From the NCBI RefSeq assembly GCF_000269985.1, contig NC_016109.1, forward strand, positions 3,472,001 through 3,536,000: a stretch of DNA of 64,000 bases, in the 5' to 3' direction. The position numbers and the translations under genes are program-made. Under the pieces are notes generated by a model, which ran no database searches, was not told where the DNA came from, and saw only the letters and a program-made list of their open reading frames with translations. This document shows, one piece after another, positions 36,562 to 46,606 of this stretch (position 1 is its first letter; each line of letters starts with the position of its first letter). This DNA is from Kitasatospora setae KM-6054 (lineage in GTDB: Bacteria > Actinomycetota > Actinomycetes > Streptomycetales > Streptomycetaceae).

Positions 36562-37563
36562 TCAGCGGGTGGCGGCCGACGCCGCGAGCTGGTCCAGCAT
36601 CAGCGCCACCGCCGGAACCTCCGCGAGGTCCGGCAGGGTCAGCGCCACCACCTCGCGCCGGGCCGGCTCCCCCGAGGCCACCCGCACCGGCACCGCCGCC
36701 GCACCCGGGTGCCGCACCGACTCCAGCGCCAGCCCCGGCAGCACCGCGACCCCCAGGCCCGCGCCGACCAGGCCGACCACCGCCGGGTAGTCGTCGGTCG
36801 CGAACTCGATCGCCGGCGCGAAGCCCGCGTCGGCGCACAGCTCCACCAGGTGGCCCCGGCACTGCGGGCAGCCGGCGATCCACTGCTCCCCCGCCAGCTC
36901 CGCGAGGTCCACCGGGGCGTCCTCGCCGCGGCCCGCGAGCGGGTGCCCGGCCGGGACCAGGCCCACCAGCGGGTCGTCCAGCAGCGGGCGCACCACCAGT
37001 TCCGACCAGTCGTTCGCGGCCGCCGTCGCCGCCGCCTCCAGCGCGGCCTCGGCCCGCGCCTCGCGCAGCGTCGCGTGCGGGGAGGGCAGGCTCAGCCCGC
37101 CCTGCGAGTCCGGGTAGCGGAACGCCAGCGCGACCTCGCACTCGCCGCCGCGCAGCATCGCCAGCGCCTGGGTCGGCTCCGCCTCCACCAGCGAGATCCG
37201 CACCCCCGGGTGCGCCGCCCGCACCTGCGCCACCGAGCGCGGCACCAGCGTCGAGCTGGCCGTCGGGAACGAGACCAGCCGCACCCGCCCGGCCCGCAGC
37301 CCGGCGATCGCCGCGACCTCCTCCTCGGCGGCCGACAGCCCGGCGAGGATCCCGTCCGCGTGCCGCAGCAGGACCCGCCCGGCCTCGCTGAGCCGCGTCT
37401 CCCGCCCGGAGCGGACCACCAGCGGGGTGTCGACCGCCTTCTCCAGCGCCTTCATCTGCTGGCTCACCGCGGGCTGGGTGCACCCCAGTTCGCGCGCCGC
37501 GGCGGAGAACGACCCGGTCCGGGCGACGGCGTGCAGGACGCGGAGGTGGCGGGCTTCGATCAC
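36562..37563 (-). CDS. LysR-family transcriptional regulator
   Basis: Encodes 333 residues from a GTG at 37561-37563, placing the HTH at residues 1-60 as usual (ARTGSFSAAARELGCTQPAVSQQMKALE). The substrate-binding domain spans about 88-300 and includes a CPQC pair near 232-235 that may be a redox or metal feature. An in-frame codon 39 bases upstream could be an alternative start. No divergent target gene: it follows the groEL1 terminator and precedes a repetitive spacer. Target and effector unknown. Confidence 0.88.
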   Translation of the reverse strand: MIEARHLRVLHAVARTGSFSAAARELGCTQPAVSQQMKALEKAVDTPLVVRSGRETRLSEAGRVLLRHADGILAGLSAAEEEVAAIAGLRAGRVRLVSFPTASSTLVPRSVAQVRAAHPGVRISLVEAEPTQALAMLRGGECEVALAFRYPDSQGGLSLPSPHATLREARAEAALEAAATAAANDWSELVVRPLLDDPLVGLVPAGHPLAGRGEDAPVDLAELAGEQWIAGCPQCRGHLVELCADAGFAPAIEFATDDYPAVVGLVGAGLGVAVLPGLALESVRHPGAAAVPVRVASGEPARREVVALTLPDLAEVPAVALMLDQLAASAATR

Positions 37564-37628
37564 GCCGTCAACTGTACGGAACCCGCCGGACGCCCCGCGC
37601 ACGCGAAAGGGCGCGAGGTCCCGGCGGT

Positions 37629-37659
37629 CCGGCCCCGCACCACGGAGGTGCGGGGCCGG
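37629..37659 (-). terminator. terminator of groES-groEL1
   Basis: Perfect 13-bp stem (37629-37641 with 37647-37659) and 5-base loop, 63 bases beyond the groEL1 stop and upstream of the LysR gene. Confidence 0.85.
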
Positions 37660-37721
37660 CCGCGCGGGTTCCCCGCGCCCCTGCTCTCGCCTTCGCCGGC
37701 TAGCGGCTAGCGGCTAGCGCT

Positions 37722-39368
<1,647 letters not shown>

Positions 39369-39470
39369 TCAGGGTTGGGTCTGCGTACGTGGAGCAACAA
39401 CCGCGCCCCGGGCCCCTGTCGGTGCGACACGGATCCGGGGCGGGCTGGGACGTCTTACTGCGCGGACGTC

Positions 39471-39776
39471 TTACTTCTCGATGATCGCGAGGACGTCGCG
39501 GGCCGAGAGGACGAGGTACTCCTCGCCCTGGTACTTCACCTCGGTGCCGCCGTACTTCGAGTACAGGACGATGTCACCGACGGCGACGTCGAGCGGCAGA
39601 CGCTGGCCGTCCTCGAAGCGGCCCGGTCCGACGGCCAGGACGACGCCCTCCTGAGGCTTCTCCTTGGCGGTGTCCGGGATCACCAGGCCGGAGGCGGTGG
39701 TGGTCTCGGCGTCGAGCGGCTGGACCACGATGCGGTCCTCGAGCGGCTTGATGGCAACCTTGCTGCTGGTGGTCAC
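39471..39776 (-). CDS. groES: co-chaperonin GroES
   Basis: Encodes 101 residues, the usual size. It begins [16 protein letters not shown] and includes the mobile loop [16 protein letters not shown] and [19 protein letters not shown] start at 39774-39776 with AGGGGAG ribosome site. First gene of the groES-groEL1 operon, under a promoter flanked by two CIRCE elements. Confidence 0.98.
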   Translation of the reverse strand: MTTSSKVAIKPLEDRIVVQPLDAETTTASGLVIPDTAKEKPQEGVVLAVGPGRFEDGQRLPLDVAVGDIVLYSKYGGTEVKYQGEEYLVLSARDVLAIIEK

Positions 39777-39871
39777 GTCCGAGCTCCCCTTCGGAGATTA
39801 CGGGGTTGTCTATCAGGTAGGTGGCGATTTCCCGGGCCCGCCGTCGCGGGGGTCGGACACGTTTCATCGCG

Positions 39872-39899
39872 TTAGCACTCTCCCTGGGGGGAGTGCCAG
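39872..39899. promoter_or_regulatory. CIRCE operator 2 (HrcA site)
   Basis: TTAGCACTC (39872-39880) and GAGTGCCAG (39891-39899) face each other across a 10-base spacer, one base longer than the standard CIRCE. It lies just downstream of the predicted groES transcription start. Confidence 0.85.
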
Positions 39900-39904
39900 A
39901 AACG

Positions 39905-39933
39905 ACCTTAGAACGCCGTTAGCACTCAGTCAA
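39905..39933 (-). promoter_or_regulatory. groES promoter
   Basis: On the minus strand TTGACT, a 17-base spacer and TAAGGT form a good principal-sigma promoter. CIRCE 1 covers its -35 region and CIRCE 2 lies downstream of the start, so bound HrcA should block it. Confidence 0.75.
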
Positions 39934-39945
39934 CCAGAGTGCCAA
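39919..39945. promoter_or_regulatory. CIRCE operator 1 (HrcA site)
   Basis: TTAGCACTC (39919-39927), a 9-base spacer and GAGTGCCAA (39937-39945): one mismatch from the perfect CIRCE inverted repeat. HrcA represses groES-groEL1 from such sites and releases on heat shock. Confidence 0.95.
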
Positions 39946-40066
39946 CGCCGCCGTGTCGGATTCGCGCCCGACAGCCGCCGCACGCCCCCGGACGAGCCGC
40001 CGGACGGCCCGGGGATGAGCCCCCGTACTCAGGCGGCGCGCGCCCGGACCGGCCAGGATTCCGGGC

Positions 40067-40390
40067 ATGACGAAGAACCCGCCCCCGGCCCCCCGCCAAC
40101 TGGCGCACCTCGCGTGGATGCTGGCGCTGCTGCTGCCGCCCGCCTGGTTCGCGCCGCGCCTGGTGCTGGTGTCCTTCTTCGGGATGCTGGTCGATGCCGA
40201 CCACCCGGTCGAGCACCTGGACCGGACGCTCTGGCTGACCGGCGCGGTGCTGCTGGGCTGCGTGCTGGTGCTGAGCGTCGGCACCGGGGTGGCCGCCGTC
40301 CGGCGGATGTGGATCACGCTGGCCGCGCTGTGGCCGGCCGCCGCCCTGGCGGCGGCCGGGTCGCTGGCCCCGCTCTTCCTCGGCCGCTGA
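40067..40390 (+). CDS. small integral membrane protein
   Basis: Encodes 107 residues with three predicted membrane helices (about 14-38, 55-80 and 84-104). No known family motif. Its N-terminus and upstream sequence resemble those of the next gene (MTKNPPP... and MTRNRRPA..., both with an H/W-x-M-L-A-L-x-L-P helix start), so the two look like tandem paralogues. Divergent from groES. Confidence 0.65.
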   Translation: MTKNPPPAPRQLAHLAWMLALLLPPAWFAPRLVLVSFFGMLVDADHPVEHLDRTLWLTGAVLLGCVLVLSVGTGVAAVRRMWITLAALWPAAALAAAGSLAPLFLGR

Positions 40391-40458
40391 GCACGGCCCC
40401 GCGCGGGTTGAGTACCAAGGCTCAGGCGGCGCGCCAACTCCCCTGCCAGCCTGGGGAC

Positions 40459-40800
40459 ATGACGAGGAACCGACGCCCGGCCGGCCGGGACGCGCTGCAC
40501 GCGCTGTGGATGCTGGCGCTGGAGCTGCCGCTGCTGATCGCCTTCCCGTACCTGTTCATGGCCGTGATGATGGGCTTCGCGGTGGCGGACGACCCGACGA
40601 TCGGCGGCCCGGACGGCCGGGCGGGCGCCGGGGTGGGGATGCTGGTGGTGGGCCTGCTGCTGCTGGCGCTGTGGGCGGGGGCGATCGTGCTGGGGGTGCG
40701 GGCGGCGGTCCGCCGGGGGTTCCGGATCGCGCCGGCGGTGCTGTCGGCCGGGCCCGGCCTGCTGGTGCTGGTGGCGCTGCTGACGCTGGTGCGGCACTGA
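40459..40800 (+). CDS. small integral membrane protein, paralogue of neighbour
   Basis: Encodes 113 residues with three membrane helices (about 14-40, 53-80 and 90-111). The start region parallels that of the preceding gene, and both are preceded by a CTCAGGCGGCGCG element within 50 bases of the ATG. Function unknown; its stop is 29 bases before the methyltransferase start. Confidence 0.65.
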   Translation: MTRNRRPAGRDALHALWMLALELPLLIAFPYLFMAVMMGFAVADDPTIGGPDGRAGAGVGMLVVGLLLLALWAGAIVLGVRAAVRRGFRIAPAVLSAGPGLLVLVALLTLVRH

Positions 40801-40829
40801 CCCCGGCCCCGAGCGGGGACAATGGCCGG

Positions 40830-42011
40830 GTGGAGATCGAGTCGTTCCGGGCGCTGCTGACCGAGCAGGGGCAGGCGCTGCTGGCCGAGTTGCGGGGGTT
40901 CACGGCGGCCGGGGAGCTGGCGCTGGCGACCAGGCTGCGGCGGGAGCACCCGGCGGAGCTGGTCCGGGCGGCGTTCGAGCAGGCCCGGCTGCGGCAGCGG
41001 GCGGAGGCGAAGTTCGGGGCGGACGCCGCCTCGATGTACTTCACCCGGGACGGGGTGGAGCAGGCGACCCGGCGCTCGGTGGCCGAGTGGCGGGCGGGCC
41101 GGTTCGCGGCGCTGGGGGTGCGGCGGCTGGCCGACCTGTGCTGCGGGATCGGCGGCGACGCGATCGCGCTGGCCCGGGCCGGGATCGCGGTGCTGGCGGT
41201 CGACCGGGACGAGCTGACCTGCGAGGTGGCCCGGGCGAACGCGGCGGCGCTGGGCGTGGCGAAGCTGGTGGAGGTCCGCCGGGCGGACGTCGCGGACGTC
41301 GACACCGCCGGTTTCGACGCGGTGTTCACCGACCCGGCCCGGCGCACCTCGCAGGGCCGGGTGTTCGACCCGGAGGCGTACTCGCCGCCGCTGTCCTGGG
41401 CGGTGGAGGCGGCCCGCGGCGCCCGGTTCGGCGCGCTGAAGGTGGCGCCCGGCATCCCGCACGAGCTGGTGCCGGAGGGCGCCGAGGCGGAGTGGGTGTC
41501 GGACCGGGGCGAGGTGAAGGAGGCGGTGCTGTGGTTCGGCACGGCCGCCGCCGAGCCGTACCGGGCGACGCTGCTGCCGGGCCCGCACTCGCTCTCCGGC
41601 GGCGCGCTGCCCGCCCCGCCGGTGGGCCCGGTGGGGCGCTACCTGTACGAGCCGGACGGCGCGGTGATCCGGGGCCGGATGGTGGCCGAGGTGGTGACGG
41701 CGGTGGACGGGCGGCTGATCGACCCGATGATCGCGTACGTCACCTCGGACGTGCTGCGGCCGACGCCGTACGCGCAGGCGTACGAGCTGACCGACGTGCT
41801 GCCGTTCCAGGTGAAGCGGTTGAAGGCGCTGGTGAAGGAGCGCCGGATCGGCACCGTGGTGATCAAGAAGCGCGGGGTGTCCTCGGTCGTCCCGGAGGAG
41901 CTGCGGCGGCAGCTGAAGCCGGCCGGGCCGAACGCGGTGACGGTGATCGTGGCCCGCACCGCGGCCGGCCCGCTGATGATGCTGGGTCAGCCGGCCGGCC
42001 TGGCGATGTAG
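40830..42011 (+). CDS. SAM-dependent methyltransferase with THUMP-like domain
   Basis: Encodes 393 residues from a GTG at 40830. The SAM-binding Rossmann fold begins LADLCCGIGGDAIALA (about 98-113). It is followed by an acidic strand end VLAVDRDE and a catalytic-type motif FTDPARRT (DPAR where DPP(Y/F) is usual). The C-terminal part (about 290-390) resembles the THUMP-like domain. This architecture suggests RNA or small-molecule methylation; the substrate is unknown. Its 3' end overlaps the convergent deacetylase gene by 25 bases. Confidence 0.8.
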   Translation: MEIESFRALLTEQGQALLAELRGFTAAGELALATRLRREHPAELVRAAFEQARLRQRAEAKFGADAASMYFTRDGVEQATRRSVAEWRAGRFAALGVRRLADLCCGIGGDAIALARAGIAVLAVDRDELTCEVARANAAALGVAKLVEVRRADVADVDTAGFDAVFTDPARRTSQGRVFDPEAYSPPLSWAVEAARGARFGALKVAPGIPHELVPEGAEAEWVSDRGEVKEAVLWFGTAAAEPYRATLLPGPHSLSGGALPAPPVGPVGRYLYEPDGAVIRGRMVAEVVTAVDGRLIDPMIAYVTSDVLRPTPYAQAYELTDVLPFQVKRLKALVKERRIGTVVIKKRGVSSVVPEELRRQLKPAGPNAVTVIVARTAAGPLMMLGQPAGLAM

Positions 42012-42886
42012 TCGTCGAGGCGGGCGACCGCGAAGCCCTGCTCCTGGATCCGGTTGAGCAGTTCGCCGAACATCTCGGTCATCTTCTCGCCCTTGAGCTC
42101 GGACGGGCCGCGGAAGTGGGCGAGGATGATGTCGCCGTTGCGGAGCTTCTTGTCGGCGGCCTGGTACTGCATGTCGTGGATCTGCATGGACTCCCGCCAC
42201 AGCACCACGGCGCGCGGCCCGCACTCCTGGACGGCGGTGTTCAGCGCCGGGGTGTTGGCGCCGTCGCCGAAGGGCGGGCGGAACAGGTACGGCGCGGTGC
42301 CGTACTGCTCGGTGAGGGCGGCCTGGTCGTCGCAGACCTGCGCCTTCTGCTGGGCGGCGGGGATCCTGCTCATCTGCGGGTGGCTGACGGTGTGGTTCTG
42401 GATGCTGTTGCCGAGCGCCTGCAGCGGCTTGAAGTAGCCGTAGTCGGCCTTGATCACGTCCTTGGTCAGGAACATCGTGATCGGCACCTTGAGGTCGGTG
42501 AGCATCCGGACGAACTCGGGGTCCTTCTCGGCGCCGTCGTCGATGGTGATGAACACGACCTTGTCGGCGGTCGGGACCTCGCTGAACACCGGCACCGTCC
42601 CGGTCTTCGCCAGCTTGATCGGCCGGTCGGCGGGCGGCGCGGGCGCCTTGGGCAGCGGCTTGAGGCCCCACTTCGCCCAGGCGGCCGCGGGCACGGTGTC
42701 CTGGGCGGGCGCGCTCGCGCTCGCGCTGCTGCCGCCGCCGGACGGGGCGGCGGCCGGCGCGGAGCCGGTGAGCGGCGCGGCGGACACCGGCGGCCGGTCC
42801 GCCGGCCCCCCGGAGCCGCAGCCGCTCGCCGCCAGCAGCACCGCGAGCGCGCCCGCCCCGTACCCGATCCGTCCCCGCACGCCCAC
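41987..42886 (-). CDS. lipoprotein polysaccharide deacetylase
   Basis: Encodes 299 residues from a GTG at 42884-42886. A lipoprotein signal with lipobox LLAASGC (Cys near 23) is followed by a low-complexity Ser/Ala stalk and the NodB-type deacetylase domain (about 100-295). The metal/catalytic motifs are FITIDDG (DD) and QNHTVSHPQMS (HxxxH), and FRPPFGD supplies the third motif. These enzymes remove acetyl groups from cell-wall or extracellular polysaccharides. Anchored at the outer membrane face, it probably modifies peptidoglycan or a capsule-like glycan. Confidence 0.9.
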   Translation of the reverse strand: MGVRGRIGYGAGALAVLLAASGCGSGGPADRPPVSAAPLTGSAPAAAPSGGGSSASASAPAQDTVPAAAWAKWGLKPLPKAPAPPADRPIKLAKTGTVPVFSEVPTADKVVFITIDDGAEKDPEFVRMLTDLKVPITMFLTKDVIKADYGYFKPLQALGNSIQNHTVSHPQMSRIPAAQQKAQVCDDQAALTEQYGTAPYLFRPPFGDGANTPALNTAVQECGPRAVVLWRESMQIHDMQYQAADKKLRNGDIILAHFRGPSELKGEKMTEMFGELLNRIQEQGFAVARLDDYIARPAG

Positions 42887-42954
42887 CGGTGCCCCCGATT
42901 GCCTCTACATGTGTGTCGATGTTCCAGGACGCACGCTACCTGCCGGCCGGTTGC

Positions 42955-43215
42955 CTACCCGACATCGGTGCGGGTGAAGGTCCAGCGGTGCACCGGGCGG
43001 GCCAGCAGGCCCGCGGGCGGGTCCGGGACCGGCCCGGGCTCGCCGGCCCAGAGCGCGATCAGCAGCACCCGCTCGCCGGGCGCGGTGAACAGCTCGACGC
43101 GTTCCAGGCCGGCCGCGCCGCGCACCGCGGGCAGCGCGGACTCCCGCGCCCAGGCGTGCAGTTCGGCGCCCCGGCCGTCGGCCGCCCGGGCCTCCCACAT
43201 CGCCGCCAGGGTCAC
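42955..43215 (-). CDS. small monooxygenase-like (dimeric alpha-beta) protein
   Basis: Encodes 86 residues from a GTG (43213-43215) that overlaps the tsaD stop by the classic four bases GTGA, so it is coupled to tsaD. The pattern ([20 protein letters not shown]..., ending VHRWTFTRT) is that of a small dimeric alpha+beta barrel, like antibiotic-biosynthesis monooxygenase or EthD-type domains. The match is weak, and no catalytic residue is assigned. Confidence 0.65.
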   Translation of the reverse strand: MTLAAMWEARAADGRGAELHAWARESALPAVRGAAGLERVELFTAPGERVLLIALWAGEPGPVPDPPAGLLARPVHRWTFTRTDVG

Positions 43216-44300
43216 TTCAGCGCCTCGTGCGCGTGCGCGTGGACGTGCCCGTGCCCGTCGCCCGGGACGTGGGTCTCGGTGACCGGCAGCGAGGAGTCCG
43301 CGGACAGGTCGAGGGAGGACGGGGCGCGGTCGCGCCAGACCATCTCGGCGCCGAGCGCCGCGACCATCGCGCCGTTGTCGGTGCACAGGCCCGGCCGCGG
43401 CACCCGCAGCACGATGCCCGCCCGGTCGCAGCGCTGCTGGGCCATCTCGCGCAGCCGCGAGTTGGCCGCCACGCCGCCGCCGATCATCAGGTGGTCGACG
43501 CCGTTGTCCTTGCAGGCCCGCACCGCCTTGCGGGTCAGCACGTCGGTGACCGCCTCCTGGAAGGACGCCGCGACGTCCGCCACCGGCACCGGCTCGCCGG
43601 CCCGCCGCCTGGCCTCCACCCAGCGCGCCACGGCGGTCTTCAGGCCGGAGAACGAGAAGTCGTACGCCGGGTCCCCGGCGTTGTTCAGGCCGCGCGGGAA
43701 GGCGATCGCCTTCCCGTCGCCCTCCCGGGCCATCCGGTCCACCACCGGGCCGCCGGGGAAGCCCAGGCCGAGCACCCGCGCCACCTTGTCGAACGCCTCG
43801 CCCGCCGCGTCGTCGATGGTCGCGCCCAGCGGCCGCACGTCGGCGGTGATGTCGCTGCTGAGCAGCAGCGAGGAGTGCCCGCCGGAGACCAGCAGCGCCA
43901 TCGTCGGCTCCGGCAGCCGGCCGTGCTCCAGCTGGTCGACGCAGATGTGCGAGGCCAGGTGGTTCACCCCGTACAGCGGCTTGTCCAGCGCCCACGCGTA
44001 CGCCTTGGCGGCGCTCACGCCGACCAGCAGCGCGCCCGCCAGGCCGGGGCCCGCGGTGACCGCGATGCCGTCCAGGTCGGCCGCCTTGATCCCGGCGGTG
44101 TCCAGCGCCCGCTGGATGGTCGGGACCATCGCCTCCAGGTGCGCCCGGCTGGCGATCTCCGGGACGACGCCGCCGTACCGGGCGTGGTCGTTGACGCTGG
44201 ACGCGACCGCGTCGGCCAGCAGCGTGGTGCCGCGGACGATGCCGACGCCGGTCTCGTCGCAGGAGGTCTCGATGCCGAGGACGAGGGGTTCGTCAGCCAT
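43212..44300 (-). CDS. tsaD: tRNA t6A synthesis protein TsaD
   Basis: Encodes 362 residues of the ASKHA-fold enzyme that transfers the threonylcarbamoyl group to A37 of ANN-decoding tRNAs, with TsaB and TsaE. The metal site is H114 and H118 (GVNHLASHI), and the ATP motifs ([31 protein letters not shown]) are intact. ATG at 44298-44300 overlaps the end of rimI by 8 bases. The C-terminus carries an unusual His-rich tail of about 18 residues ([14 protein letters not shown]) beyond the normal end. Confidence 0.97.
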   Translation of the reverse strand: MADEPLVLGIETSCDETGVGIVRGTTLLADAVASSVNDHARYGGVVPEIASRAHLEAMVPTIQRALDTAGIKAADLDGIAVTAGPGLAGALLVGVSAAKAYAWALDKPLYGVNHLASHICVDQLEHGRLPEPTMALLVSGGHSSLLLSSDITADVRPLGATIDDAAGEAFDKVARVLGLGFPGGPVVDRMAREGDGKAIAFPRGLNNAGDPAYDFSFSGLKTAVARWVEARRRAGEPVPVADVAASFQEAVTDVLTRKAVRACKDNGVDHLMIGGGVAANSRLREMAQQRCDRAGIVLRVPRPGLCTDNGAMVAALGAEMVWRDRAPSSLDLSADSSLPVTETHVPGDGHGHVHAHAHEALK

Positions 44301-44823
44301 GGTGATGATCCTTCAGATCGCTTGCGTCACTTGCGTCAGTTGCGGCGGTCTCGTCGGCCGCCAGGTGGTCCAGCCGCATCACCAGCGCGTCCACGTTGGC
44401 GGGCTGGTAGTAGCCCCGCCGGACCCCGACCGGCTCGAACCCGAACCGCTCGTACAGCCGCTGCGCGCGCAGGTTGTCCACCCGCACCTCCAGCAGCAGT
44501 TCGGCGCAGCCCCGGCGGACCGACTCCGCCGTCAGCTCCGCCAGCAGCAGCGCGCCGAGGCCCGCGCCCTGGTGGTCGGCGTCGACCGCGATGGTCTGCA
44601 CGTCGCCGTCCGGGCCGACCGCCATCAGGCCCGCGTAGCCGACGACCGTCCCGTCCGGGTCGACCGCCACCACGTAGTGCCGGCTGCCGCCCGGGAACGC
44701 CTCGGCCAGCTCCGACCAGTACATCCCGCGCGACCAGGCGTCCTCGGGGAACAGCCGGTGCTCCAGCACCATCACCGGCTCGATGTCCCACCAGCGCATC
44801 GGGCGCAGCGCGTACCTAGCCAC
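44293..44823 (-). CDS. rimI: ribosomal-protein-alanine N-acetyltransferase RimI
   Basis: Encodes 176 residues of the GNAT fold. The acetyl-CoA loop is [13 protein letters not shown]. RimI acetylates the N-terminus of ribosomal protein S18 and can act on other proteins. GTG start at 44821-44823; its 3' end overlaps tsaD by 8 bases and it follows tsaB by 30 bases, the widespread tsaB-rimI-tsaD order. Confidence 0.9.
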   Translation of the reverse strand: MARYALRPMRWWDIEPVMVLEHRLFPEDAWSRGMYWSELAEAFPGGSRHYVVAVDPDGTVVGYAGLMAVGPDGDVQTIAVDADHQGAGLGALLLAELTAESVRRGCAELLLEVRVDNLRAQRLYERFGFEPVGVRRGYYQPANVDALVMRLDHLAADETAATDASDASDLKDHHHG

Positions 44824-44853
44824 GCCGGCCGGCCGTTCCGGCCCCCGCGGGCG

Positions 44854-45501
44854 TCATGCCGGGAGCACCGGCTTGTAGCCGGCCGGGACCTGGGCGTCCG
44901 GCCGCCGCAGGTACAGCGGGGCGTTCGGCAGCAGGGCGCGGCCGGCGGCCAGCTCGCGGACCGCGAAGTCGGCCAGCGCGCCCGCCGAGACGTGCTCGGG
45001 GCCGCTGGCGGCCGGCAGGCCGTACAGCAGGGCGCCCGCGCCGACCGTCCGGTCGCCGGGCTCGATCTCGGCCGGGCGGTCCACGGCGGGGCCGCTCACC
45101 CGGGCGCCGGCGGCGTCGTACGAGGCCCAGTAGACCTCCTTGCGGCGGGCGTCGGTGGCCGCGGTGAAGGCCCCGGTCAGTCCCTCGGCGCGGGCCTGGT
45201 GGGCGATCGCGTCGAGGGTGCAGACGCCGTGCACGGGCAGGCCGAGGGCGTCGCCGAGCGCGGCGGCGGTGACCAGGCCGACCCGCAGGCCGGTGTACGG
45301 GCCGGGGCCGACGCCGACCGCGAGGCCGGTCAGGTCGCGCTTGTCCGCCCCGGCGGCGCGCAGCACGGCCGCGATGGTGGGCAGCAGCAGTTCGCCGTGC
45401 CGCCGGGCGTCGACCTCGTAGGACTCGGCGAGCACCGACGTGCCGTCGTGGACGGCGGCGGTGACGGCGGGGGTGGCGGTGTCGAAGGCGAGGAGGAGCA
45501 C
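44854..45501 (-). CDS. tsaB: tRNA t6A synthesis protein TsaB
   Basis: Encodes 215 residues, a TsaD paralogue lacking the metal site, which dimerises with TsaD. It begins LLLAFDTATPAVTAAV, followed by GVGPGPYTGLRVGL. GTG at 45499-45501, with a weak ribosome site. It is the first gene of the tsaB-rimI-tsaD unit and is divergent from the gene at 45680; 178 bases separate them. Confidence 0.95.
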   Translation of the reverse strand: MLLLAFDTATPAVTAAVHDGTSVLAESYEVDARRHGELLLPTIAAVLRAAGADKRDLTGLAVGVGPGPYTGLRVGLVTAAALGDALGLPVHGVCTLDAIAHQARAEGLTGAFTAATDARRKEVYWASYDAAGARVSGPAVDRPAEIEPGDRTVGAGALLYGLPAASGPEHVSAGALADFAVRELAAGRALLPNAPLYLRRPDAQVPAGYKPVLPA

Positions 45502-45679
45502 GGGTTCAAGGTTAGAGGGTCCGCCCCCGGGCCCCGCACCGCGCCCGCGGCGGCCGGGCCCGGGCCGGGCTCCGGCCGGGAACACACGATCGGAAGAGGC
45601 CGGAACGGCGGGCCGCACCTGGCACGATGGGCTTCGCTGAGGTTGAGGCGGTGCCGGCGCGGAGCGTTGAGGAGCGGAC

Positions 45680-46249
45680 GTGGCGAAGCTTGGTCCTGGT
45701 GTGGTGGTCGGCGGGCTGACCCTGGGCGCCATGGCGGTGATCGGGCTGCTGGCCTTCCAGGCGAACGGCGCGTCCTCGCGCGCGGTCGCGGCCGTGCCGT
45801 CCGCGTCGAGCGCGGCCCCGTCGGCGTCCGCCTCGGAGAGCGGCAGGCCGCCCGCGCCGCCGCTGCCCGCCGAGTCCGGCGCGGGCCTGCGGGTGGTGTA
45901 CTCGCTCCAGCAGCAGCAGGTCTGGCTGGTCGACCCGAAGAAGCCGAACCCGGTGGTGGCCTCGTTCAAGGTGGTGCCGGGCAACACGCTGCCGCCGGTC
46001 GGCACCTACAGCGTGGCCAGCCGGACGGCCGCGGGCAACGGCACCGACGGGCGGCAGATCGAGCACGTGGTGCGGTTCGCCCAGCAGTCCGGCACGGTCT
46101 TCGGGTTCAGCGCGCTGGTCGACGAGAAGGCGCCGGCCCCGTCGGTGGACCCGAAGACGAAGACCGGCGGCATCCGGGCCTCCCGGGCGGACGGCCAGTC
46201 GCTGTGGGACTTCGCGCCGAACGGCACCCGGGTGGTCGTGGTCGCCTGA
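45680..46249 (+). CDS. L,D-transpeptidase-like protein without catalytic Cys
   Basis: Encodes 189 residues with an N-terminal membrane/signal helix (7-27), a Ser/Ala stalk (30-65) and a YkuD-like beta domain (70-189: VVYSLQQQQVWLVD, PVGTYSVASR). L,D-transpeptidases keep an HGxIR-type motif with a nucleophile Cys (HGCIR). Here the same place reads TGGIR (162-166), so both the His and the Cys are gone. It therefore should not crosslink peptidoglycan by the normal mechanism and may bind wall peptides or regulate an active enzyme. GTG start with GAGGAGCGG ribosome site. Between the tsaB and tsaE genes, it is the only plus-strand gene in this stretch. Confidence 0.8.
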   Translation: MAKLGPGVVVGGLTLGAMAVIGLLAFQANGASSRAVAAVPSASSAAPSASASESGRPPAPPLPAESGAGLRVVYSLQQQQVWLVDPKKPNPVVASFKVVPGNTLPPVGTYSVASRTAAGNGTDGRQIEHVVRFAQQSGTVFGFSALVDEKAPAPSVDPKTKTGGIRASRADGQSLWDFAPNGTRVVVVA

Positions 46250-46294
46250 CCCGGGCCAGGCCGGGCCGGGCGCGCCCGGCCCGGCGGCGCGGCG

Positions 46295-46504
46295 CTACGC
46301 GGCGCGACGCTCCGGCGGGGTGGAGACGGCCTCGGCGGCCCGGCAGGACGCCAGCAGGGCGCGCATCGGCACGGGCGCGGGGGCCGCGACGGGCTCGGCG
46401 GCTGCGGCGGGCTCGGCGGCTGCGGCGGGCCGCTCCGGGGCGGGGACGGGCGCGGGCGTCGGTTCCGGACGGCCCGGGGTGTCCGCGGGGGGTGTGCTCG
46501 GCAT
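46295..46504 (-). CDS. small Ala/Pro-rich protein under iron box
   Basis: Encodes 69 residues, mainly Ala, Pro and Glu (EPAAAAEP repeats), with a single Cys near residue 54 (ALLASCRAAEAV) and a basic C-terminus. No membrane helix and no known family. The ATG at 46502-46504 has a good GGGAGG ribosome site, and a palindrome resembling the DmdR/IdeR iron box lies 16 bases upstream. Expression under iron limitation is inferred. Composition is like low-complexity spurious ORFs, but the ribosome site and operator support a real gene. Confidence 0.6.
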   Translation of the reverse strand: MPSTPPADTPGRPEPTPAPVPAPERPAAAAEPAAAAEPVAAPAPVPMRALLASCRAAEAVSTPPERRAA

Positions 46505-46519
46505 CGGGCGCCTCCCTAG

Positions 46520-46538
46520 TTAGGCATACCTAACCTGC
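46520..46538. promoter_or_regulatory. DmdR/IdeR-type iron box
   Basis: TTAGGCATACCTAACCTGC matches the recalled 19-bp iron box (TTAGGTTAGCCTAACCTAA) at 13 positions and contains the perfect inverted repeat TTAGG-CATA-CCTAA. It sits at the promoter position of the small gene ending at 46295. A DmdR1-type repressor would hold it off when iron is ample. Confidence 0.65.
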
Positions 46539-46606
46539 TGGCGCCATCCCATCACGCCCGCGCGGTGCGCCGCAACCGTTTCCCGACACGGTGTCGGAAA
46601 CCCGGG

